From assembly GCA_022813625.1 (NCBI GenBank), contig JAKLMB010000001.1, positions 434,001 through 498,000 of the forward strand: a DNA stretch of 64,000 nucleotides. The letters run 5' to 3'. The position numbers and the translations under genes are program-made. Below are positions 24,019-35,823 of this stretch, in pieces. Below the pieces are notes generated by a model. That model was not told where the DNA came from and ran no database searches. It saw nothing but the letters and a program-made list of their open reading frames with translations. The stretch is from Aaosphaeria pasadenensis (lineage: Eukaryota > Ascomycota > Dothideomycetes > Pleosporales). Position 1 is the first letter of the stretch. Each line of letters opens with the position of its first letter.

Positions 24019-25309
24019 GGACGAACCGAGTTAAAGGAACACTATGCGAATAATCTCTCGGTAGTAGCTATTTTGGCACACTGACAACAATTGGAGTTCG
24101 GAGTTCATGGCATAGGATCGGTAACCCCAGATACTGGGTGGGATTAAGAACCACGTGGTTTCTTGGCGCAATATACAAACCTCCAGTGGCAACTGGCGAT
24201 ATCCAATTCATCTTGAAGGTTATGAGCAATGGTCAAGGATGCGATGAGTAATATCGACAGTCGACAGTGGAACGTCGCTGCCGTGTGGCGATACAAATGA
24301 TTGCGAGCCGTATTCTTCTTCTTTGCGTGCTCCATGCTTTCTACCTTAGTACCTAGCTGCTACCTAGCATCCCAGTGCGGAGTTGTACCTGACCGCGCTA
24401 TGTATGTAGTCTGGTACCAAACGTCCCGCAGAAGTCTGGATGACACCACGCGAGCAAAATGCATATCTTGGTATCTATTTACCTGCCGTATGGTCGTATG
24501 AACGTGTAGTAGCCGAACTAGCTCAACAAGTAAATAATGGCAAGGATTTCAGAACAAAAAGTGTCGAAGTGCCCGCTGTCTAGGTGCCATTGTTGAATAG
24601 CATTCACGTGTTCGGATGAATAGGGAAATTGACCAGACTGGATTGGGAGAAAGGGGAACGGGAGTATCCTTTATTTCCTATGGGTCCGGTCACCTCACAC
24701 CGGGAAAATAAAATAATGTAGGTACGAGCGTACGAGTTTATGAGAAAGGAAAGAGAAGGGAAAAGGGAAAAAGAGAATCCGCACGAATGATAGGAAGGGG
24801 AAATATCAGCGCGCAATAGCGGTGAATCGTGTGAATGCTGTGGGAATAGGAGACTAAACTCGGTGTGGGCAACGTAAGGGCAAAGTGGCTGAGCATTGTG
24901 CAAAGCAATAGGGTTATTTCGTTGCCTACGCTACATTTTTAATTTTTCGTTGCCGTACCGATATGGTGATGTAGCCAAAGTATGTGCCTTCGTCGACAGT
25001 TGATGGTGTGATTGTCAAAGACGCGGATGCGATTCAGGCCGGGACGTCGCACGCCAATCTGGTAGTCTAATCTCCCTGCAGGGCCCGACCAATCACAGCC
25101 CGTACCTTTCCTCAATTACTACTGGGGGGATACGATGAGCACGGACCATAGAACCCAGGGTCGACTTTCTCAAAACTCAATAAAGTCTACGGGGGGCTTC
25201 CTATCCGTCGACAAGAAAACATTCAGCCAGACAGCCCTACACTCCCTTTTGGCTTGTTTTCTCTCTTTTCTTTCCCTCTCTCTCTGTCTGCGATCTGATC
25301 TGGTGCGCT
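24019..25309. promoter_or_regulatory. Chk2 3' region and CYP51 promoter
   Basis: No supported gene. A CCAAT box lies at 25089-25093 in GACCAATCACAG, and a CT-rich leader (about 25240-25300) precedes the CYP51 start. An ATG at 25135 opens a 63-codon frame that ends at 25326, overlapping the CYP51 start in another frame; it would be an inhibitory uORF if the transcript begins upstream of it. Confidence 0.5.
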
Positions 25310-27003
25310 ATGGGTATTCTTGCTGAAATTTCCGGCCCATTGGCCGCGTTCACCGCGAATTCTTCCCTTCCTGTCCTCATCGCTGCCGGCGTCGGCTCCT
25401 TTTTGCTCCTCAGCGTCGTCGTCAACGTCCTTTGCCAATTGCTTTTCAAGAGCCCCAACGAACCGCCACTCGTCTTCCACTGGTTTCCCCTCATTGGTAG
25501 CACCGTCACTTATGGTATCGATCCCGTTAAGTTCTTCTTCGAGAACAAGAAAAAGGTAGGGTCGTCAAAATATCTTTGCGCAAAAGGGGGCAAATCGCTG
25601 ATCGAACACAGTATGGCAATGTCTTCACGTTTGTCCTTCTCGGAAACAAGGTCACCGTCTACTTGGATACCAAAGGAAACAACTTCATCCTCAACGGAAA
25701 GCTGAAGGATGTCAATGCCGAGGAAATCTACAGCTGCCTGACCACCCCCGTCTTCGGAAAGGACGTGGTCTACGACTGCCCAAACTCCAAGCTTATGGAG
25801 CAGAAGAAGGTATGATTGCTTGCTGTGAGCCTACTACCAATGCGCAAATAGTAATTCGTTCTCCAGTTTGTCAAGTTCGGTCTCACCCAGGACGCACTTC
25901 GCTCGTATGTTAAGCTCATCACCGCCGAATGCAATGATTTCTTCCGCAACCACAAGGCTTTCAACGGACAAAAGGGAACGTTCGACGTGTCAAAGGTCCT
26001 GGCTGAGCTCACCATTTACACTGCCTCCCGCTCTCTCCAGGGTAAGGAGGTTCGCAACAGCTTCGACTCTAGCTTTGCTGGGCTCTATCACGATCTGGAC
26101 ATGGGATTCTCTCCTATCAACTTCATGCTTTCCTGGGCGCCCCTTCCTCACAACCGCGCACGCGATATTGCCCGCGAGAAGATGATCCAGCTCTACTCTG
26201 GCATTGTCAGGGACCGTAGGTCTGGCGCCGTCAAGAAGGATTCCCACGACATGATCTGGCATCTCATCGAGTGCAAGTACAAGGACGGTACCCCCATTCC
26301 CGAGCACGAAATTGCAGGAATTATGATTGCTCTTCTCATGGCTGGCCAACACTCCTCAGCATCCACCATCTCCTGGGCACTTCTCCGCCTTGCCTCAAAG
26401 CCCGAACTTATTGAGGAACTACTCCAAGAGCAAAAAGAGGTCCTCGGCGCCGATCTCCCTGATCTTACCTATGAAGACCTTTCAAGGCTTCCTCTCCACG
26501 CTCAGATCATCAAGGAAACTCTTCGTCTTCATGCTCCTATCCACTCGATCCTGCGCCTGGTCAAGCAGCCTCTCGTGGTTGAGGGAACCAACTATCTCCT
26601 CCCTCCCAACCGCAGACTCTTGGCCGCTCCTGGTGTCTCTGCGCAGATGGATGAACACTTTGTTAACCCCGCTGAGTGGGACCCTCACCGATGGGACGCC
26701 GGCAAGGGCGCCTACGAGGAGAAGGAGGATGACACCGAGGACAAGATTGACTACGGTTGGGGTGTTGTCTCCAAGGGAACCAACTCCCCTTACCTCCCCT
26801 TCGGCGCTGGCCGTCATCGATGCATTGGCGAGCAGTTCGCCTACCTTCAACTCCAGACCATCCTCGTCGCTTTCGTCCGTGAATTCAAGTTGCGAAACAT
26901 TGACGGGAGCCGCAAAGTCGTCGACACGGATTACACCTCTCTTTTCTCCAAGCCCCAGCAACCCGACAAGGTCGAGTTCCAGAGGAGGAACGTCAAAAAC
27001 TAA
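25310..27003 (+). CDS. CYP51: Sterol 14-alpha-demethylase CYP51 (Erg11)
   Basis: Three exons (25310-25555, 25612-25809, 25867-27003) encode 526 residues, normal for the filamentous-ascomycete enzyme. It removes the 14-alpha methyl group of lanosterol/eburicol in ergosterol synthesis at the ER and is the azole target. An N-terminal membrane anchor (about 18-45) precedes the P450 fold. Visible motifs are VYDCPNSKLMEQKK with Tyr136 unchanged, the I-helix AGQHSSAST, the K-helix KETLRLH, and the heme loop FGAGRHRCIGE with Cys467. The segment before the heme loop reads DYGWGVVSKGTNSPYLPFG, where related enzymes usually have DYGYG, so residue 446 is Trp. Introns are 56 and 57 nt, and the intron after exon 2 separates EQKK from FVKFG. 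Confidence 0.96.
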
Positions 27004-27703
27004 GTACAACCCCGCCCGAACTTGTATCGTGTACATACACCCATACCTTCCATTCCCTCGCAAACTCCGTCTCATCTTTGCTTCAATTGCGGTCCGGCAC
27101 CCCTGCGTCTTTCTTCAGTAGAGGGCTTTGTTTTCTTTCACATCAACCACATAGAGGGGGAAAAAGAAGAAATCGCCCGGGTGCCGTAGAGAGACTCTTT
27201 AAAACCTAAGTACTCACTCTTAATATGGATACGTAGTAACGAAAAAGGAAACCCTAAATGTATTAATAAGAAAATAATACACTGCATCTTTTAAACTGAA
27301 ACACAGACTTTTTATGCACGAAGGTGTCGTTTTGACTTGGCTTTTGGTGGCCGCGTGATGTCCTTTCTGATATACCGAGGGGACTCGAGTTCGATCGAGT
27401 CCGATCTTCGACTATCAAAGAGAAAAGAAATGGTCGAATTCAAGTGATATCACACATTCGACAGCAAAACACTGTCTATTTATACAATCATGCATACATG
27501 CAACGGAAATGTTCGAATCAAAATATAAGGGAAACATATTTCTTTTCTATTGTTCCTCTCAGCCAAGAGTGAACATAAAGCACGCTACATATCTACAAAG
27601 CATAGGTCTAAAGATCATGGTATCTACTACTTGCAATCCATTACCCATTATCCACTACCCACATGCCTCATCCCTTTCCCCCAAGCTACACTCTGCGAGG
27701 CTT
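27004..27703. other. Convergent intergenic region (CYP51 / RSA4)
   Basis: It holds two 3' regions, AT-rich around 27200-27310 and 27500-27560. No gene seen. Confidence 0.65.
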
Positions 27704-29236
27704 TTAATTCCTCCAGATCCTAATCTGCTTGTCCGCGCCGCCGCTGCCGACCCTCTCGCCGTCGGGGCTCCAATCCAGCGCAAAGACCTGGTCTTTGTGG
27801 CCAGGGAGGTCCTGCTTGAGCTTGCCAGTGCGCATGTCCCATACCTTGAGGGTGGTGTCCTTGCTACAGCTGGCGAGCAGCCTGCTGTCAGCGGAGAAGC
27901 TGAGCATGTAGACGGGACCCACGTGAGCGCGCAGCGTGAAGAGGAACTTGCCGTCGCGGGCGGACCACAGCTTGACGTGGTTGTCCCAGGCGCCTGATGC
28001 GAGGAGCGTGCCGTCGGGCGAGAAGCACACCTGGTTGATCTGCTTCTGGTGGCCCGTCATGCGTGTCACTGGCTTCGTGGACGTGAGGGGCGTCCAGAGG
28101 ATGAGGGTGCAGTCTTCCGAGGCGGTGGCCAGGCGCTCGACGATCTCGCCGTTGATGGTGGCGGCTTTCTCGAAGCGCGAGCGGGCCTTTTCGAGGCGGG
28201 CTTCTTGGGTGGTTGGGGGCTTGCGCGTGTGGTCGTGGTAGGAGGTGCGGAGGACGAAGTCGGTGGAGAGGGCGAGGTGGTTCACCCAGTGGGCGTGGCC
28301 GGAAAGAGTGTGCATGAGGGTCTGCTGGGCGGCGCTCCAGACTTTGATGGTCTTGTCGTGGGAGCTCGTGTAGATGAGGCCTGTTCCGCCCCATTTCACG
28401 CACGTCACGCTGACTTTGTGGCCGGTGAGCGCGAAGTCGATCTTCCCGCCTATTGCGTCCCAGATGCGAACTGTGCCGTCCTTGGAGGAAGATGCTACGC
28501 GGGGACGGTTAGGTTCTTGGAGGTGGAAGGGCTCCCAGCTGAGGGAGGTGACGAAGCCGGTGTGGCCTTTCAATGGCCCATTGATCGGTTTCCCGGTGGC
28601 TGGATCCCATATCCGTACTTCGTTGTCGTAGCCGCCGGATGCGAGGAGAGAGCCGTCGGGGGAGTAGCTGACTGCGAGAACCCAGCGTGTGTGGCCTTTG
28701 AGTGTGTGTATCGGAGTGCCTGTATCGCAGTCCCATATCCTAACCGTCTTGTCGCCACTTCCACTCGCCATTCTACTCGAATTTTCCGGGGAGAACTGCA
28801 CCGCGAGGATGTTGTCTCCGTGGCCAGACACTGCCGCCGCACATCTTGATACCGCCTTGACCCTGAACACGGCCTGTGGTGCGTACTGTAGCGTGATTTC
28901 GTTTTCCGAAGATGCTTTCCCTGGCTTCACAAGCGCATTGTATATGTCTTCACTATCTCCTAGGGCCTCGTTTGCTCCGTCTGGGAAAAATCGGTACGGG
29001 ATCTTGTCATCGCTTTGATCCTTGAGCTCATTGAGCAAGAGTTCGAGATTCTTGGTCGACGCTTGGGATAGAGGAACAGTAAGAACAGGTAATGAGCCTG
29101 TCTCGCCTGTCGCTTGGTCTACAAATCGAATTCGCACTGTGCCGTCTGGGATCTGCGGGACGTCCTGTTGTTTGCTACTGAGCTCTGCCTGCTCACGTTT
29201 TTGGCGCTTCGAGGGTGGGGGAAATTGCGTCGCCAT
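27704..29236 (-). CDS. RSA4: Ribosome assembly protein Rsa4 (Notchless, NLE + WD40)
   Basis: A single exon of 510 residues. The N-terminal NLE (ubiquitin-like) domain spans about 32-125 and is followed by eight WD40 repeats forming a propeller (repeats ending WDCDT, WDPATG, WDAIGG, WSAAQQ, WTPLTS, WSARDG, WDMRTG and the closing WRN). Rsa4 sits on pre-60S particles, where its NLE domain is pulled by the MIDAS domain of the AAA ATPase Rea1/Midasin, driving late nucleoplasmic maturation. Length and order match the family closely. The start is the first ATG. A long open frame on the opposite strand (about 28049-28849) is a codon-bias shadow. The gene is divergent from MSH4. Confidence 0.95.
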   Translation of the reverse strand: MATQFPPPSKRQKREQAELSSKQQDVPQIPDGTVRIRFVDQATGETGSLPVLTVPLSQASTKNLELLLNELKDQSDDKIPYRFFPDGANEALGDSEDIYNALVKPGKASSENEITLQYAPQAVFRVKAVSRCAAAVSGHGDNILAVQFSPENSSRMASGSGDKTVRIWDCDTGTPIHTLKGHTRWVLAVSYSPDGSLLASGGYDNEVRIWDPATGKPINGPLKGHTGFVTSLSWEPFHLQEPNRPRVASSSKDGTVRIWDAIGGKIDFALTGHKVSVTCVKWGGTGLIYTSSHDKTIKVWSAAQQTLMHTLSGHAHWVNHLALSTDFVLRTSYHDHTRKPPTTQEARLEKARSRFEKAATINGEIVERLATASEDCTLILWTPLTSTKPVTRMTGHQKQINQVCFSPDGTLLASGAWDNHVKLWSARDGKFLFTLRAHVGPVYMLSFSADSRLLASCSKDTTLKVWDMRTGKLKQDLPGHKDQVFALDWSPDGERVGSGGADKQIRIWRN

Positions 29237-29538
29237 AATCTAAATCCGAAGAATCAATTGAATTCCTCTGTTTCTATATGTGTGGTTTATAGAGGAGGAT
29301 TGGCGTGGAACTGTGTTGTATGAGGGCAGCAGAACAGACAGCCCACCTTGAGAATGTTTCAGAAAATTATCGAGATGGGGTCTCTATCGATAAGGTCCCC
29401 TCCTGCGCTAGCAGGGGTGGTGGGATTTCCTATTGTGACCACTCAAGCTTCAACCATTGATCACTCACCTATCAGACAGATAACAGAAACGCAATCGCAT
29501 TGATTTATTGATTTCCTTCGTTGATATTGATTGCCATA
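29237..29538. promoter_or_regulatory. Divergent promoter RSA4 / MSH4
   Basis: 302 bp separate the two start codons, and the near-palindrome CTATCGATAAG lies at about 29383-29393. A housekeeping gene and a meiotic gene share this space, so one side probably has its own control. Confidence 0.45.
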
Positions 29539-32500
29539 ATGGCGACAATATGTGGCCCGAGACGCCAAACGTCAACCTCTTATAGCACAGGAATGGCGTC
29601 CACCTACCCGTCATTTACCTATGGCGAGTACAATACAACAACGACTTCTCGCCCGAAGTCGCGTAGGACGACTGGTAGACCTGGCACATCCCGACTAAGG
29701 ACAGGCATCTCAACCCTAGCCAGAGTGGACGCACAGGAAGTAATTTGTGCTGTCGTCGAGTCTCGTGGTGTTTCTACAACAGTCGGTCTTGCATTCGTCA
29801 ATCTAGACACCGGAGAAGCCGTGCTTTCCCAGATTTGCGACAGTCAAACCTATGTGAAGACAATCCATAAGCTCCGTGTCTATGCTCCATCCGAAATCAT
29901 CATTGCATCCACTGCGACGAGCCCCAAATCAAAACTTTTCTGCATCATCGAGGAAAACCTCGAAGTCATTGAGAGCAAGCTCACTGTGATCGACCGCAAG
30001 TACTGGGCCGAGTCCACTGGCTATGATAACATCCAATCGTTAGCATTCGCTGAGGACGTTGATGCAATTAAGCTCGCAATATCTGGAAATTTCTATGCTG
30101 TCTGCTGTTTTGCTGCTGTAAGTCTTGAACGTGTTGAGAGAATCGTGACAGCCATGAGGCATGCGGCGCAGACAGTGGTTTCCTCCCAGTGTTTTCCATT
30201 ATCAAATAGCTAACCGATCTCCTGACTTTGCGATTAATCCTTTGTACAGGTTATCAAGTATATTGATCTCACACTCAGCAAGACTTTTCCAACACATTCT
30301 CTCAGGGTCAAGTACGAGCCATCAGAAGGCACCATGATGATTGACGTATCCACAATATATTCCTTAGAGCTCGTCCAGAATCTTCAAGACGCAAAGTCAA
30401 AGGACTGCTTGTTTGGGCTTCTCAACCATACTCAAACTCGTATGGGTGCCAGACTCCTTCGGAGCAACATCATACAACCGTTAACGGAAGGTACAACGCT
30501 GAACACCCGCTACGATGCCCTCGAAGAGCTCACGACAAAGGAGGAGATGTTTTTCGCAACTCGTGCTGGTTAGTTGCTTGTTTGAACCATTTAATACATA
30601 CAAACTGCTAAAATCCACCAGCTTTGAAGGACTTCCTAGATGTTGACCAGATTCTTTCATATGTGATCAATGAGATATCTCCATGAAGATTGCCACACGA
30701 CTGATTGAAGTGCAGCTCATCGTCATCCCTACTAAGCCATCTATATCTACCAAGGAACAAGACATCAACCAGATCATCAAGCTCAAGAAATTCATCCTTG
30801 CTGTAGGGCCTATCTATGAGGCGCTCTCAGGTTGCTGTAGTGCAATGCTTATAAGCATTCGAGAGGTAAAGGGCCACATATGTGATTCTATGATTCCGAA
30901 CTAATAGTCGTTAGCATTGCCACCCTAGCAAGATTGCACCTGTACAAGAACTCATCGACACGGTCATCAACGAAGATACCATGTTCGCGAAACAACCACT
31001 TGAGCTGCGGAACCAGAGAGCATACGCGGTCAAGTCAGGAGTCAACGGACTATTGGATGTTGCTCGAACTACTTACAAAGAATCCACTGAAGACGCATAT
31101 CAACATTGCGTAGATCTCAAAGGTATTACGATTTCTACATCATAGATACTTTTCTAAATTGATACTACAGAGGAGTTTGGTCTCGAATTGAATCTGAAGT
31201 TCGATCCCGCCCGTCAATTCTTTTTCCATCTATCAGCAACCGATCTTGAAGATAAAGGAATGGACTCCCTGCCCCCAATTTTCACCAACGTTTATCGAAA
31301 GAAGAACAAAATAGAGTGCCAGACTCTGGAATTAATGAAACGAAATCAAAAGGTGATTCATGTATTGTTTATAAAACTGACATTGTATTAATGCCCCCAG
31401 ACTGCCTTATCTCACCAGGAAGTCGTTTTGATGAGTAAATAACACGTCTCAAATACTTTCAAACACTCATGCTTACTTATACAGGTGACCAAGCTATTCA
31501 AGATCTTATTGAAGAGGTTCGCGGTTACATCTCAACATTATTCAAAACTTGCGAGGCAATTGCAATGCTAGATATGGTAGTAACAACACCCATTTCTTGT
31601 CAACATCGCTTATGATAATAGATTGCAGGATTTGCTCAAGTCGTTACTACCAGTGACTATGGTATTGTATCCAAGTGTCTGTAGTTCCATATCCTAACGT
31701 ACCCTCAGTTCGCCCACGTCTTACAGATACGCTTGAGATCGGCGCTGGTCGACATCCCATTCGCGAAAAGATTTCACGAACCAAATTCATTCCGAATGAT
31801 TTCTACGCCACGCAGCAATCTAGGTTTCAGATCATCACTGGATGTAACATGAGTGGTCAGCAGTATCAGATTCTTATCAAATTTCGCTCACATCTCCTAG
31901 GCAAGAGCACCTATATCCGCTCTGTGGCTCTTTTGTGTATCATGGCGCAGATCGGGAGCTTGTAGGGCCTTCATCCACTGAAAGTCACATCACTAACCCA
32001 AGATAGTGTGCCAGCCGAGTCCGCTTCTTTTCCAATACTACATCAACTATTTGCCAGGATAGGCATGGACGACAGCATTGAATCCAATGTCTCAACATTT
32101 GCTGCCGAGATGCGAGACATGGCCTTCATCCTTCGTAACATCGAACGGCGAAGCTTGTATGTCAGCTGCATGAAACTTACTGACCTGACTCACTGTGTTT
32201 AGGGTCATCGTCGACGAGCTCGGTAGGGGAACGAGTACGCGTGATGGGCTTAGCATCGCTCTAGCGATATCAGAGGCCTTGATTCAAAGCAGAGTGTGTA
32301 TTATTTTCAGCATCGTACATACTCTTCTTAACCAACATAGGGTCTTATATGGTTCGCTACGCATTTTGTCGACCTTGCTACGATTCTCAAAGAACGCAGC
32401 GGCGTTATCAGTCTGCACTTGGCTGTCGATGTGGGTCAAACTCATTGGTTCTTGGTGAGCCTGCTAACTTCTAACAGAATCACGAAGATGATAAGATGAT

Positions 32501-33035
32501 TATGCTATACAAGATTGCTGAGGGAGCCGTGAAGGAGACTCATTATGGACTCAAGCTTGCTCGGACCGTCCCGCTTCCGACAGGATTGGTGGATCGTGCC
32601 ACGGTAATCTCACATGAACTCGAGCGTAGAGCACTGAATCGGAAGCGAACTTCGCTTGTCGTCATCCAAGAGCGCAGGAGGAAACTCATCCTCAGTCTCA
32701 AAGAACACCTGATTCAAGCGCGGAAAGGGGATATGGAGGGTGAGATACTGAGTGCTTGGTTGAAAGAGCTACAAAGGGAATTTATTACACGTATGACTGC
32801 TATCGATGCAGATGCAGCCGATGCAGAGCAAAACCTCGAAAGTGAGGAGGCAGACAGTGAACGAGGAGTCCCTGATGGAATGACGAGTGGTGAAAATAAC
32901 GATCACATGGAACTTGAAGACGTCGATCGACCTCCTACAGATGTTAGCCAGCATTCTGTCATTACTGTCTCGTCTCGGGCAACGTCCAGTGCATCGTCCT
33001 CGATTGCTCGCGCTGTCTCAGAGAATGAGCTATAA
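29539..33035 (+). CDS. MSH4: Meiotic MutS homologue Msh4
   Basis: Fifteen exons can be joined in frame: 29539-30117, 30250-30568, 30622-30662, 30716-30865, 30915-31122, 31171-31352, 31401-31434, 31485-31576, 31622-31661, 31709-31855, 31901-31961, 32007-32156, 32203-32293, 32341-32430, 32478-33035, giving 913 residues. Family signatures are LRNQRAYAVKSGVNGLLDVA, LTDTLEIGAGRHPIREKI, the Walker A GCNMSGKST (about 592-600, interrupted by an intron), the Walker B VIVDELGRGTSTRDG and WFATHFVDLAT. Msh4 works with Msh5 as a sliding clamp that stabilises crossover intermediates; the mismatch-reading N-terminal domain of Msh2/6 is absent. Several donors are weak (GTGATC, GTCAGC, GTGTGT, GTGGGT), so some borders may shift. 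The frame is intact throughout, arguing against a pseudogene. Confidence 0.9.
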
Positions 33036-33580
33036 TCATGACGGACTTGAGCAGCCAAACCAGCTCTCCAAATTGATGAATAGCTAAGAAGACGAGACAT
33101 TAATTGAATCGAAATGCTCAAATAGCATGTTCGAATTTAATATCTTTGAGTTTGAATTGGCAAAAGTGACTGCATACGCAGACGCACTTGCTCATGCTAT
33201 GTCCAACCGTTATATCACATTGTCTATCGATAATAGAATACTTAAAAATGGGAAGAACCGGGTCATTCTGCCATGTCATCTTTGTGATAATCCTAGACTC
33301 TAGGTTTTTGCTGCTTTCAGTCGGTGTACCTTCGTGGAAGCAACTGCTATTCCTCGTGCCCTTTAACCCGAATGTCGGAACTGACGTTATTGGTCTGCCG
33401 AGGTAGCTTCCTACCCCAAATCCAAACAAAATGCTTCTATAGTGAAGCATTCACTTAACAATACCAAGCAACTTGTGCTACAGCGTAACACACACGCTAG
33501 TAATACAAAGTACTTCGGTATTTGTCTCGTGAACAAGTTCACTGACCATTAGCATCTTCTACCATCCACAGATCACCATT
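33036..33580. other. Intergenic region (MSH4 / nitronate monooxygenase)
   Basis: No gene seen. It should hold the MSH4 3' end and the promoter of the next gene; a CTATCGATAA word occurs at about 33223. Confidence 0.6.
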
Positions 33581-34749
33581 ATGAGTTCCCTCCAGCGCCT
33601 CCAGTCACTCTACCCATGGATAAAGACTCCACTTGTTGTCGGAGCCCCGATGAGACTTATTGCCCTCGCAGATATGGCGGTGGAACTATCTAAAGCTGGT
33701 TAGTTAGCATGTTCTATACATCTGTTGTACCGACCGTGCAGTCGCCACGCTCTACAGTATTCTAGTAGCGAATTTGGACGCCATTGAGGATTAGATACTA
33801 AACTTGAATAGGTGGAATCGGCTTCATAGGGGCAGGAACAGACGTATCAGATCTGGAATCACACGTCCAAAAAGCACAATCATTACTTCAAGCCCTACCG
33901 GCACCACTCGCCTCAAGGTCGAACACTTTGCCCATCGGTCTAGGATTCATCAACTGGGGAGCCTCCCTCGCCGACTCTATTGATATAATCAAGAAATATA
34001 GTCCGGCAGCGGTATGGTTCTTTGCGCCCACGTCAACCACATCCCTACTCGAATGGACTCGAAGTACTCGCGCTGTATCTCCGGACACCCAGGTATGGGT
34101 GCAGGTAGGCAGTGTCAAGGAGGCCCTGGACACCGTCAAAACCGTCACGCCTGATGTTCTCGTCGTTCAGGGTACAGATGCGGGTGGACATGGCCTTGTA
34201 CGGGGCGCCAGTCTCATCACGTTACTCCCCGAGGTGCAAGATGCTGTGAGAGCAGTTATTGAGGAGCAAGGAGGGGGCGAACCGCCGATCTTCATCGCCG
34301 CAGGTGGCATTGTTGAAAAGAGGGGTGCTGCTGCTGCTCACGTCCTAGGAGCAGACGGGGTAGTGCTGGGTACTCGACTGCTGGCATCGCATGAAGCGAA
34401 CATTGCGCGTGGATACCAACAGGAGATCATCCGAGCGAGCGATGGGGGACAAAGCACTGCGAGAACTAAGGTTTATGATAATCTAAGGGGCACTATTGGT
34501 TGGGCGGAGACGCATAATGCGAGGGGAGTTATCAATATGAGTTATCATGACGCGATCTCGGGGATGGACGAGGAGCGCAATAAGCAGTTGTACGACGAAG
34601 AGACTAAGAAGGGTGATGCAGGATGGGGTTCGCACGCCCGAATGACAACATATGCGGGGAGTGGAGTAGGCTTAGTGAAGGAGGTTAAGAGTGTCGAAGA
34701 TATTGTCATAGAGATAAGAGAAGGAGTTGATGAGGTGCTTGGGAGGTAA
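33581..34749 (+). CDS. Nitronate monooxygenase (2-nitropropane dioxygenase family)
   Basis: Two exons (33581-33698 and 33812-34749, 113-nt intron) encode 351 residues. It is an FMN-dependent TIM-barrel enzyme that oxidises alkyl nitronates such as propionate-3-nitronate to carbonyl compounds and nitrite. Seen are VVGAPMR near the N-terminus, the glycine turn GGIGFIGAGT at the splice join, QGTDAGGHG (with the family's catalytic His), AAGGIVEKRGAAAAHVLGAD, and VVLGTRLLAS at the FMN phosphate site. The start ATG has a fair context and lies inside the first conserved strand. Fungal genomes hold several paralogues, so the exact substrate is open. Confidence 0.88.
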
Positions 34750-35099
34750 ATCGTTGGAATGACACTGTAGACAATGCCTGTACGTATTTCAAGGAGATCA
34801 ATCTGTTTCTGGATTGTATCTGATATAAACTATGATGTCCGGAATATCCATAATCTTGTGTCATATCAGCAACACATGCCCTCGACTTATACAAGGACTT
34901 TTGGTAACTTCGAAGTATGAGACGCCTGTTAACACCCGGAACCCCACAGATGCAGTCGTAAATCAAGCCAAATGCGCCGGGCAAAGAGATGGATAGACGG
35001 GTATCGTGTGATAAGCAGGTTCTGCATAAGCTGCTTCGACATGCGCTATCGTAAGAGAGGTCCTGGACTTTTCTTTCAATTGATAGACGTGTTTTGTCT
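34750..35099. other. Convergent intergenic region
   Basis: 3' regions of the nitronate monooxygenase and RRS1 genes; nothing else seen. Confidence 0.65.
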
Positions 35100-35823
35100 T
35101 CAACCGAGTTTTCGAGAGTTGCGATCGTTTGCACGTTGTTTCCTTTCGTTTCGCCTGACCCTCTCTTTCCTCTCTCTCCTGCTATCCGCTCTGCTGTCGT
35201 GAGCCTCGCCGGTTTCACGTTCCTTCTTCTCGTCCACCTCAACCAACCAGTCGTTTTCTCCATCTTTGTTCTTGCCCTTGTATCCCCACTTTGGAACCCA
35301 GTCTCCCTTCTCCTCGTCATAAACCATCTTTCCGTCTCGCTGCTTATCCTTGATACCCTTCTTCTTCGCGAACAGTTCCCATTTGGTCGGCTCCTTCGCG
35401 GCAGGAATGGGCTTCTCACGAGGGAGGGCGGTGGTGGGAGCAGGGAGCATAAGATGGACGCCCTCGCTGGTAGATTTGACTTCACAGGTAGTGAGGAGTT
35501 GGCTAACGCTGTTAGCATTGATGCGCCCATGATCGACGTTTTCATGACCTACTTTATGAGCGATTGCGCAGCGTCACGGGCGGTTGCGGCGAGAGCTTCT
35601 TCGCTGGCATCGCGAGGAATGGGATTGGGGTCCAGAGCGAGCAGGTTTCCCAAGTCGAAAGTAAAAGGGTTTGGCTTATCCACGACTACAGGACTGTTTT
35701 TCCGTGTCAGTTATTTGCTCTACTTGCGAAAATGTAGTTTTTGAATGTAGTAATGGGTAAGATTAAGAGAACTTACAGTCGGGTCGAGTCTGCATTGGAG
35801 AGAGAGGGAACTGAGACATCCAT
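35100..35823 (-). CDS. RRS1: Ribosome biogenesis regulatory protein Rrs1
   Basis: Three exons (35823-35777, 35693-35553, 35508-35100) encode 198 residues. Signatures are FTFDLGNLLALDPNPIP, the LPAPTTALPREKPIP stretch, TKWELFAKKKGI, WVPKWGYKGKN and a basic C-terminus. Rrs1 acts with Rpf2 to load 5S RNP (5S rRNA, uL18, uL5) onto early pre-60S particles in the nucleolus. An in-frame ATG 15 codons upstream (MTGASQLV) is an alternative start; MDVSVPSL is preferred from family length. The gene is divergent from the mitochondrial ribosomal protein gene with about 265 bp between starts. Confidence 0.92.

Noticed and set aside
26482..27075. 197-codon frame antisense to CYP51
   Set aside because: Shadow of the highly biased CYP51 codons.
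28049..28849. 266-codon frame antisense to RSA4
   Set aside because: It mirrors the codon bias of the RSA4 WD40 coding strand; the translation has no domain.
29539..33035. MSH4 as a decayed pseudogene, because its open frames are short and broken
   Set aside because: Every break is resolved by a short intron with GT/AG borders that keeps frame and rebuilds conserved motifs, so the gene is intact.
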